Shown piece after piece: positions 22,481 through 32,690 of a stretch of DNA of 64,000 bases. A model generated the notes under the pieces. The model was given only the letters and a program-made list of their open reading frames with translations. It searched no databases and had not been told where the DNA came from. The position numbers and the translations under genes are program-made. How positions within the stretch are numbered: position 1 is the stretch's first letter; each line of letters starts with the position of its first letter. This stretch comes from Helianthus annuus (Eukaryota; Streptophyta; Magnoliopsida; Asterales; Asteraceae), in contig NC_035436.2 of assembly GCF_002127325.2 (NCBI RefSeq), positions 29,601,163 through 29,665,162 on the forward strand, in the 5' to 3' direction.

Positions 22481-24340
22481 TTTGTGGTGTATTGTGATGC
22501 ATCGCACCAAGGCTTGGGTTGTGTCGTGTGTTAATGCAACTTGAAGAAGTCATCGCGAATGCGTCACGACAGTTGAAAATTCATGAAAAGAATTATACCA
22601 CTCACGACCTAGAGTTGGGCGCGGGGGTATTCGCTTTAAAGATTTGGCATCACTATCTCTATGGTACTAAGAGTACCATATTCACTGATCATAGAAGTCT
22701 TCGACACATATTCGACCGAAAGGAATTAAACATGCGCCAACGGCGATGGGTAGAATTGTTGAACGATTATGACTGAGAAATCAGGTACCATCCGGGAAAG
22801 GCAAACGTTATAGTGGATGTTTTAAGCCGGAAAGACAGAGTTAGAACATTACGGGTACGAGCTTTAGAGTTAACCATTCAGATGAACTTCACTACTCGTG
22901 TGCACGATGCACAATTATAAGCTCTAAAGCCGGAGAACATTCAAGCAGAATCCTCATGAGGATTAGAGAAACAACTGGAAGAGATCAAAGATGGCACAAG
23001 GTACTTCATGGGAAGAATCTGGATTCCTTACTTTTGCGGACTGCGAGACTTAGTGCTGGATGAAGCACACAAGTCCAGATATTCAATACACCCAGGATCT
23101 GATAAGATGTATCAGGATTTGAAAGAATACTATTAGTGGCCTGAACTCAAGAAAGATATTGCGACCTATGTTGGGAATTGCCTAACTTGTGCAAAGGTCA
23201 AGGCCGAATATCAAAAGCCATCTGGATTATTACAACAACCCAAGATTCCTGTTTGGAAATAGGAGCAGATATCAATGGATTTCATTACAGGACTCCCACG
23301 AACCTCTTGAGGTCATGACATGATATGGGTTATCGTTGATCGATTAACCAAGTCGGCTCACTTCCTACCTATTCGGGAAAAAGACAGTACTGTGAAGTCA
23401 GCCGAAGTCTACCTCAACGAGATTGTGGCACGTCATGGAGTGCCTATTTCAATAATCTCGGATCGCAATGGTCGCTTTGTGTCAAGAATATGGAAATCAT
23501 TTCAAGAATCGCTTGGATCTCGTTTGGATCTAAGCACAACATTTCATCCGTAAACCGATGGACAAAGCGAGCGAACCATCCAAAAGTTGGAAGACATGCT
23601 TCGCGCCTGTGCGATGGATTTGGGCGGAAACCGGGACACACATTTACCTCTGGTAGAGTTTTCCTATAATAACAGTTATCACACAAGCATCAAAGCCGCC
23701 CCATACGAAGCACTATACGGACGAAAGTGCCGATCACCGCTGTGTTGGGCGGAAGTCGGAGACAAACAACTCATTGGCCCTGAACTAGTCCAAGAGACTA
23801 CTGACAAGATAGCAAAGATACGAGACCGTATCAAAGCGGCTCGTGATAGACAAAAGAGCTAGGCGGACAAAAGACGTAAACCATTAGTCTTCGAGGTCGG
23901 AGACAAAGTCTTACTGAAAGTCTCGCCTTGGAAAGGCGTAGCTAGATTCGAGAAACGCGGAAAACTAAACCCGAGATACATTGGGCCATTTGAAATTATA
24001 GAAAAGATCGGTATCGTCGCGTACAAGTTGAAACTGCTAGAAGAACTCAGTAACGTACACGACACATTTCATGTGTCGAATCTTAAGAAAAGTCCAACAA
24101 ATGAAAACAGTTATCATCCTAGCAGATGGAATTCTCGTAGACGACAAACTCCAGTTTACCGAAGAACTTGTTTAGGTTATGGACTGGAAAGTCCACAAGA
24201 CAAGGAAAAGTCGTATTAAAGTAGTAAAGGTCCGCTGGAACCCACGTCACGAACCCGAGAATACATGGGAAAATGGAGTTCAGATCAATACAAAGTACCC
24301 CTCCACCTGGTCGAGAAGAGTCCTTTAAAGGATAACTCAA
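22480..24340 (+). pseudogene. E4 RNase H and integrase with chromodomain-like tail, broken
   Basis: RNase H is seen as FVVYCDAS near 22483-22505 and TIFTDHRSL in the segment 22519-22776. The integrase core is seen as [27 protein letters not shown] and [10 protein letters not shown], with [13 protein letters not shown] and the GPF module (YIGPFEIIEKIG) later, then HVSNLKKSP. The C-terminus resembles the RWNPRHEPENTWE part of chromovirus integrases. Stops are at 22774-22776, 23134-23136, 23260-23262, 23308-23310, 23551-23553 and 23860-23862. Compared with E5, those at 23134 and 23260 are TGG to TAG and that at 23551 is a glutamine codon to TAA, the pattern left by cytosine deamination. Confidence 0.9.
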
Positions 24341-24344
24341 CGTG

Positions 24345-24379
24345 AATTTCGGGACGAAATTCTTTTAACAGGGGGAGAA
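24345..24379 (+). promoter_or_regulatory. E4 pre-PPT hairpin and polypurine tract
   Basis: A 17-base inverted repeat AATTTCGGGACGAAATT (24345-24361) is followed by the polypurine tract AGGGGGAGAA (24370-24379), which ends immediately at the 3' LTR. The PPT primes plus-strand DNA synthesis. The same hairpin precedes the PPT in E2 and E5. Confidence 0.85.
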
Positions 24380-27300
24380 TGTGACAAATGGCAATAAACC
24401 AGCAATTCCGTACAAACTAATCACTATTTTATTTACATAATCTCATGCATTTAGCGTAATTTAATTACGTAACAGTGTCGTTAGTTGAATAACAAGGTTA
24501 GGACAAGGAAACGATGCTAAAACATATGTTGATTTTCGTCGTATTGCGAAACCAAACAAACAATGTCCTAAAAGTGTTGGTAAAAAGTGATGCGTGCACT
24601 ATTCACGGTCACACTATTCATGCCAGCAAAACCGTGAAAACAGAACAAAACACTGAAAAACGATACACGGATAACATAACTGAGTCCATTATAATAAGAA
24701 AACAATAATACGAAAGCATATCTTGCAAAGATACAAGAGCTTCCGGTATAACGCCCTAATTGCAAAAATGTCCATTTCGGCCAAAAATATGACATTTTAA
24801 CTCGTCCGAAACCATAATTTAGCATTTCCGGGACTTCGGAATTATGTCACTTGATGAAAAACACGCTAAAACATTTTAAGGATATCAATGGGATGACCAA
24901 AATCATAAGCTTCCGATGTTATATCGCTATGCACTAAACTAGTCCGTTAGCGAACTGACGAGCTAGTAAGCGCTATTTCCGACATCATAACAACCAAATG
25001 AAAACTCTAGTGAACTAGTTAAGCCTATTCTGGGACTCGGAATCACCTCATGCTTCGCTTGACGGTGGAATAACAACTTGCGACGTAGTCTTGTCGGTAC
25101 GACACAAAGGTGTCGTTAACTAGCCGACGCCTAAACGGAAAGAATTTAAGGTATCAAAATACAACTTACACTAATCTAGCGAACTAGTTAACCATATTTT
25201 GACGTTGCAAGTACCCTAAATAAACACCATAGTATCGATGGTGTATTAAAACCATAGTACCGGTATTATATTATACCTTCCATATACCACCCGGTATCGA
25301 ACTAGTGGCATTTTTGCCATCCAAAATTAATACCCATTAACCTAATAAATTAGTTGGACTTATTGAAAGCCTAAACTACCATTAATACCTAAATTACCCT
25401 AATTAAACTAATGGCTAAAATATCTAGCAAATTAATAAAAATCTATCTAGTTAACATACAAAAAAAAAATATACAAAAAAAAAAAAAAACCCTTCCCCCA
25501 TGTTATTTACGTTCAACAAAGGGGCCCACCATTTGATTTTGTTTGAAATAAGAAGATTTAGGGCATGGTTATGTTAGAGTTGTTGTTGAAAAGTGGACTT
25601 ATTTCATCATCACACCATACATGAATGAACTACCATTCCTATCTTATTCTTATCACCAAAGTTAGCACAAAAACTCCTCCCAACACTCCCCTAACTTACG
25701 GCAGCCCAAACACCCTCTTTTTCACCATTTTTCATCCACTAAATAACCTATTTTATGAACTACAAGACCCTTCCATGATGGTTTAAAGAAGTTGCAAGGG
25801 TGGAGAATCATTAGAAGCTTGGTTGGAGCTTAAATCTCTTCTTAATATTCTTATTTAGTTTGTGCAAATTTGTAAGCTCTCAAACCATCATATTTAAGTT
25901 TCTTATTACTAGTAGATTACAAATGTGCAAGTTGATCATCTTAAAGATTAATAAAAATCACACCAAAATCCTAACCTCAAAGCTAATAAACACTAAATAT
26001 AATTATATTATGTGTTGATTTATTAGATTTGTGATAGCTAGTTAGCATAAATTATGTTGATTATGTTAAAGTAAGTTGTTTTAAGTGGGTGATCTTGTAT
26101 GATTAATAATATAAATGATGATTTAAACATGGTAATGTTTAAATCTAAACAAGATCATCAACCTCTTGATCCATGAACTTTACTACAACATAGAAATGAT
26201 TTATTACACATAAGTGACTTTTATAAAGAGTAACCACCATGATTCTTATTATGATCATCCTAAAAGTTTAGTAAACAAAGTGGTTTAAAGAGGAGATTTT
26301 GATTAGAAAATATAATGAAAATGGTGTATTTAAGGTCCTAATAAAAATGTGAAGATTTCATTATTTTTAACCAAGTGGTTAAAAATATACTTATAAAAGT
26401 TATGGAAATAAAGAGGAAAAGAGCATGAATCATGCATACAAAGTTGGTATAATGAAACTTGATTTGAAAATTGATTATGATTAAGGGTTTAAATATAGTT
26501 TAAAGGCGTTTTGAAAACGTGGGAAACGTCATAGTTTAGGGGAAACTATGGCGAATTTTTCTAAAATTCTAATCACGATTAAAAGTGGGATTAAAGGGTG
26601 ATTAACAATGTTAAACGCGATTAGTGGTCTTAAAGTCATTATGGAAACTTTGATGGGAATATTGAAGGTTTAGATATTCAAGAAGTTCTTATGAATTTAA
26701 ACTTATATTTTTACAAAAATAAATGGGTAAAAATATAACAATGTGTGAGTATAATTTTTGGTAAGAAAAATTATATATTTTGAGACATATCAAGTATGTG
26801 TATATGTTCTATATATGTGTATGTATTAGATACCTATAGGGCGATCAAAATAAATACACAAACATGTTCCTACATGGTCCAAGAAATGCTAGTAAAATCG
26901 GACAATTAAATAAAATGGCCGAAATGGAAATACATAACACTTGATGACGACAATTTGGGCGTATCGACACCGTATACAAGTTACTGCAAAGTCGAGTCTA
27001 AAATAACATATTTTGGACGTTTAAACGAGCACATATGTAAGTGACCTATAACAAGAATCCGGAAAGTCGAAAACTATAAAAATTACCAAGTATTTTTCAC
27101 AGGAAAAATGAACTTATTTAAAGTTTGCTACTTGGTAACATTTTGGTAAAAATTGCAAGATTATGTTAATGGACTCATAAAGTTAGAATTGGGCCTATCA
27201 AAGTTAGTAATGGGCTAGGCCTAAATTCATTAATACATGGGCTAGGGCCCAATGGCAATATAACATGGGCTCGGCCCAATAACAATAAAACATGGGTTAG

Positions 27301-28642
27301 GCCCAATAACATAGATAACATGGGCTCGGCCCAATGACATGGGCTCGGCCCAATAACATTAAAACATGGGTTAGATATGATAACATAGATGACATGGGCT
27401 CGGCCCAATGGCATGGGCTCGGCCCAATGACATGAGCAAAGGCTCAATGGCATGCGTGCACTGCACGAGGACGTGTGAAGAACGAAGCCGATCACACATA
27501 AGTCAATACACATAGAATACATGAATACGCTTATGAACTCAATACGAATAGAATACATGTATACACATAACAATCGAGCGAGTAAACTATCAACGCTCTA
27601 AAATACAAAGTTGTTCCAAAGATAACAAATGAGAACATAATAAAGAATTCAAGATGAACAACTTGTACGAGGTCCGAAAGACCTAGTGTCTAACGAGATC
27701 AGTACACATGTAGGTTATTGACACGTACGGACGCTCACTTCGATATCATAACACAGGAACGCAAACTTGTGAGTTCATGTCCCTCCTTTCACTGTTTTCA
27801 ATGTTTTGTTTTCAAAAACATCGAGGGGAAATACATGCTAAAAATGTTGGTATGTTAGTTACGGAGTAGAAGATAACATGATCAATGTGCATAAGTAGGA
27901 TGATGACATTAGTAACCATTAATCACTTAGTGACCAAGGTGCAAAAGGTGTAGATCTATTGGGCTTGAGGCACGCCCCACTCCTGGTTGGTATACCCTGG
28001 AGTGCTTTTGTGATCCCAATGATGACAAAGTGTTCTCGGTTTGGTTATTTGCTTATGGTGCATTATATCAGGGGGCTCGCTACCCACTGATAGATCCTTA
28101 ACAGACTCCATGAATAAATCAGAACATACCATGATTACAAGATTTCATTTTCATGAATACCATGATTACAAGATTTCATTTTCATGAATACTACGATTAC
28201 AAGATTTCATTTTCATGAATACTACGATACCAAGATTTCATTTTCATGAATACTACGATTACAAGATTTCATTTTCATGAATACTACGATTACAAGATTT
28301 CATTTTCATGAATACTACGATTACAAGATTTCATTTTCATGAATACTACGATACCAAGATTTCATTTTCATGAATACTACGATTACAAGATTTCATTTTC
28401 ATGAATACTACGATTACAAGATCTCATTTTCATGAATACTATGATTACAAGATTTCATTTTCATGAATACTACGATTACATATGATAACAAAAACTGCAT
28501 GAACTCGCTCAACTTTTGTTGACTTTTTAAAACTACATGTATTTCAGGAAACAAGTCTTGAGCCGGTGATACATGATTGGATGCAATGATTACCTTTCTT
28601 ACGTCACACGCAATACGCTTCCGCAACTAGCAGGGTGTGACA
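24380..28642 (+). repeat. E4 3' LTR (4,263 bp)
   Basis: Same length as, and apparently identical to, the 5' LTR. It contains the GGCCCA cluster at 27198-27455 and the 31-bp minisatellite at 28130-28480. Confidence 0.95.
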
Positions 28643-30525
28643 TATGTATTGCTTTAGGGGGAGAAAATGAGAAGAATAAAAAAGCCAAAAAGAAAAATTG
28701 CATGATATGGGAAGTGAAATAAATGTTCGTGTTAAAGGGTTTGACTAACACATGTAAGGTGCCATAGCTGAAAAGACTAGGATCTACTGCGATATGTCGA
28801 TAGGCTTGACGCTCAACATGATAAAAGATACTAAGTGATATAAACATAACGAACTATGTATCATGTGGGTAACATACCAACGGCGTATGAGTTTATGGTC
28901 TTAAATCTTGCGTTGATAGATAGCCAACATCTGAGGTTTCGGGTCTTTATATTGTTGAATCATCTGGGGATATAATGGTTGCCCTTCTGCTCAGAACTAA
29001 AATTGTACATGATCCCAGGAAAGAAAGTCACTTGGAATTAGCTCATTTCTATTTGAATGTTTGTATGTTGTCCCGATACACACAATTTTGATCTGATTCT
29101 GAAATCTTCTCTGAAAAAAGTCGTGTACCTCCTCTGCTGCATCCAGATATATGCTGACCTGGAGGTGCTAGGCAACGACAGCTTCTGCTGCATCCAGATA
29201 CATGCTGACCTAGCTGTACGTTGTCGCACTGTAGATCTAATACACCCGAAAGAGGCCCTCTAGTGCCCAAAAGAAACCCCAAGAAACCTATATCAAACTG
29301 AGAAAATCTCATTTGATTTGTATATTATATCATCTCTGCAAAAGATCTATTCTGTTCTCTTCTCAACCTACTCCCAGTTAAGATTTCAGAAATCTGGATT
29401 GGACTTGTGAAATATGTGGTAGGGAAGATACTTGCATGATAGAGTGTGCTGTTTATATTTCCAGGATTTGATTAGTATTTGTTTGGGTGTTCATTGTTAA
29501 GAAATCAAAACATGATAAAACAAATTATATGCAGACCTAGACACAGTCAGGATATCTTAAAGGATGACATCAGTATACTCACCTGCTACGATGAATCGTT
29601 GTCCTTACCTTGATCGCGGGGGTATGTCTTGGAACGGGACACACGGGTATAATAGTATAATGTTACCTTAAGTATATCACGAAGTTGAAAAATTGAAAGT
29701 TGAGCGTTAAAGTTTAAGTGGACAAACATATTGGCAATCGCATAGACCAGTTGATTAGGCTCGTACTGAAAAGTGTTCCTTAGTCTGCCCGAGAACGAAT
29801 TTTGATCCCCTTGCAATTGTAATTGTATATTATGGTAGTTGCTTATCTTTTGAGTTTTTATTTGTTTTTAGTTCTTAAAAATTAAAAATTAAAAAAAAAT
29901 AGAAAATTCCAAAAATCCAAAAATAGAGTGATTATTTGTTTTCTTAAAAAATGAAAAAATATAACCGTTCTTGAAGATTTGACTGATCATCAAAAGTTAA
30001 AAGAATTTAAATTGTGAAATTTCATGTACCTAGTGTTCATGTGGTACTCTCCCTGTTGCATAAGAAATGTTTGCTTATGAGTTTGTGAGCATGTGCAGAA
30101 CTTGATTTCAATCAAGAACAGGGATTGATGAAGACTGAGATGATGTTAGCTGCTGAAGAAGCCTAAAGCATCACAACAACAAGATGTACCTGAGTCAGAA
30201 GAACCGGATACGAGACGTCGTCTGACAATGAAAGTGCATTTGAAGAAGTACCGTGAACCTGCTTGAAAGACAAAGACTGAAGAAGAAAAGAGTTGCTAAG
30301 AATCCTCCTCTCACATTCTTTTTGACAAGATTTTCAAGAAAATGCTGATCGTGATCCTGATATGAAGCTAACCACAAAATCTGAAGAAAGAGACCCAGTG
30401 CTGAGAGTTTAGAAGTCAAGAACTTCCACAACATCTGCAGCATAGCGACAACCATAGACTTGGTTGAAGACGTTGCTGAATTCAAGTTATGAAGACAATT
30501 TGATGGCATCAGTCTAGGGGGAGAT
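28643..30525 (+). other. E3 3' internal region after E4, noncoding
   Basis: Continuation of E3 beyond the TSD TATGT. No RT, RNase H or integrase motif is readable on either strand. A 26-base block CTGCTGCATCCAGATAYATGCTGACCT-like sequence occurs twice (near 29134 and 29189). The region ends with the purine tract AGGGGGAGA directly before the E3 3' LTR. The open frames here are short and unsupported. Confidence 0.65.
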
Positions 30526-30983
30526 TGTTAGGCCCTAAAGTGTGAGACAGACGCATCAAATTAACACAATGAGCTATGGTTACGAACTGGGCTTTACCAG
30601 GTTAGTTTATATTAGGTTTTGGACCTTTATAGGTCACTTGGGCCAAGCAGGCCCAAGGGGAGCCCATGTAGGTACTTGGGCTTAAGTTAGTATATAAACA
30701 AGTTTACAACTTGTTTTAGGGCTTGAACCTCTGGGAAATTCATATATTACAGAAATTCTACAGTTTAGAGAGGTGATTCGATAGTGAAGAACACTTGTAC
30801 TAGACGGTTTTGCTTTTCAAGTAATAGAATCGTGTGCAAGTGTTTAAAGGTGATTCGGTATTGTTCTTCGTTTCCATATTTTCATATTTTTCGGTTTATC
30901 TTGAATCATCTTGTAATTGGATTCCGCACTCTCACAAGATTAGATTTGATATCATTGAAAGATCCGGTTTCACGGGACTGACA
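30526..30983 (+). repeat. E3 3' LTR (458 bp)
   Basis: TGTTAGGCCC...CTGACA, preceded by the purine tract and followed by the TSD CCAAC. The TATA box TATATAAA is at 30691-30698. It lacks a 20-base block present in the 5' LTR. Confidence 0.92.
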
Positions 30984-31322
30984 CCAACGTTGTCTGATAC
31001 ACTTGTGTGCATGCTCGCAGGTTATAGATATGTGGAACGTGGAACTTGCTGTCTGGGATGCTGCAGTGGTCATGAGTCGAGACACAAGGAATCATGAGAC
31101 GAGTCTATTAACTTTCACACACTTGGTTTACTAAATACCTAACTGATGGTTTATGCTTCCGATGAATACGTTGAGTTATACTTTGTGTATTGTAATACTT
31201 ATTCAAAATAAATGAAAGTTTTTATTTAAATCATGTATGAGTTCAAAGTGATTGGTGGCTAGATCCTAGTACGTCACACGCCTCGCGAGGGTTCCCGCAT
31301 GTGGTAATTTGGGGGTGTGACA
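30984..31322 (+). repeat. E2 5' LTR, last part
   Basis: Continues the E2 LTR after E3 and matches 37308-37641. It ends GGGGGTGTGACA directly before the PBS. Confidence 0.9.
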
Positions 31323-31325
31323 GTT

Positions 31326-31338
31326 TGGTGTCAGAGCC
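31326..31338 (+). promoter_or_regulatory. E2 primer binding site
   Basis: TGGTGTCAGAGCC lies three bases after the LTR and is one base away from the initiator-Met-tRNA complement. Confidence 0.8.
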
Positions 31339-32690
31339 ACTGGTTATAGTGAACTTGGTTTTAAAAATGTTTTTAGAGTACCAGACTATAACTGAACAGT
31401 TCTGAATACATGAATACGACCATGACACTCAGCTCCAGATTGCAAGGTTCGTCTTTTCACCTATGGTATACATTACACGATTAGTGTACACTTGTTTACG
31501 TTGTAGCATACGGATACACACTCATCACTATAGCATATCTACGTGAATTGCTTGCATACAATATGATGCGTTGCAAGTATGTCGTAGTCCTTAGATTTCT
31601 CTAATCTTGTCGTCTTGACAACCTCGGTTGACATTTGCGTTGAGGAACCATTTGACATGAGTTAGGAGGAACTGGATGAACATGCAAATCACAATATTAT
31701 TGTGGGTGCACACATAATAATAATGTGGGGTGCACACATAATAATAATGTGGGGTGCATGCGAGTCCCAGTGAGGCTTAACAAGTGAAAAAGGGGTTCTG
31801 TTCTGTTATTCGATCAATGAAAAACATAACAAACCTATATGGGGTCATAGCAGTGATTGTATCCTACGCGAACGTGATCTTTTCACTCCTCTCTGAATCC
31901 TTACGAATCTCGATTCTATCGAGTATCACCTAAACACTCATCTGAACGTCTAGCGAACTGTGTAGAAAGTTAGGTGCTAGTACGAACGTCTTTGAGTTGG
32001 ATGTCGCAGCGTCGAACAATTGATTCATACCTTTCTCACTTATCTTAGTTTGCTGAAACTTAACGCATTGACGCCTTAGATCCCGAAGTGCGATCACTTC
32101 TGCAACACTCTAGCAACATACCGTGTATTACTCAATCGACTTGCAAGATCGATGGGCAAGAGGATGAGCGTAGTACTTTACCGACCTCAGTAGTAGGACG
32201 ACTTTGATTACTAGCAACGAGCACCAGCAAATTGGCTTACACCGAATCTTTATCCTAGTCAGCGACTTATGGGAGTTAACTCTTACGAATCAATCGGGAC
32301 ATAAGCCATGACAATTGACTATAGTATGGAATGTGCAACTGACAACATAATGAGTAGCGTCCTAGGACGTGACACGGAATGTGACAAGATGGACGCTGTT
32401 GGTGAAAGATTTTAGGGCTCCATTTCAAGCAACGACATTAGAGGCAACATTTATGACAACATCAAGGAACTCGTAATCGTAGCCTACAGTATGGAAATGG
32501 AGGTGCCTACGACATGGATCGGCCGTTGTTAAATCAAGACGACAACAACCAGGGGAACGACGACACTACTGGAAATTCTCGCAAAGAAAACAATAACACT
32601 GGAAATGATGCTCGTGGAGGGGCATTTAGGATTGGCGTGGGCAACGCCAGGATTATAACAACATGGTGGCTTGCGCGTTCTTGGTAACTA
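31339..32690 (+). other. E2 internal region in the place of gag, decayed
   Basis: About 1.35 kb with no frame of useful length. A stretch at 32540-32640 encodes asparagine/glycine/arginine-rich sequence like that between zinc knuckles in E5 gag, suggesting gag remnants. A triple ACACATAATAATAATGTGGGGTGC block lies at 31690-31760. Confidence 0.5.

Larger units (their letters stand above)
13910..28642 (+). mobile_element. E4: Ty3/gypsy retrotransposon with apparently identical 4.26-kb LTRs and broken pol
   Basis: The element is 14,733 bp with perfect 5-bp TSDs TATGT (13905-13909 and 28643-28647). Both LTRs are 4,263 bp at a constant offset of 10,470 bp. Every stretch I compared was identical, including poly-A runs and minisatellite variants. 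The PBS is at 18176-18187 and the purine tract at 24370-24379. The domain order PR-RT-RNase H-IN marks Ty3/gypsy, and similarity to E5 suggests a Tekay/Del-like chromovirus. The pol frame has at least seven in-frame stops plus frameshifts, and gag is not recognisable, so the element cannot be autonomous despite its recent insertion. Confidence 0.93.
8451..30983 (+). mobile_element. E3: copia-type retrotransposon with gag but no pol, split by E4
   Basis: Flanked by the perfect 5-bp TSD CCAAC (8446-8450 and 30984-30988); the E2 3' LTR shows the uninterrupted site near 37305-37315. The LTRs are 8451-8927 and 30526-30983, with a PBS at 8930-8942 and a purine tract GGGGGAGA before 30526. Removing E4 leaves about 7.8 kb. 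Coding content is gag plus the first roughly 60 residues of the region after gag; integrase, RT and RNase H are absent. That makes E3 comparable to the non-autonomous TR-GAG class described in plants. Confidence 0.88.
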
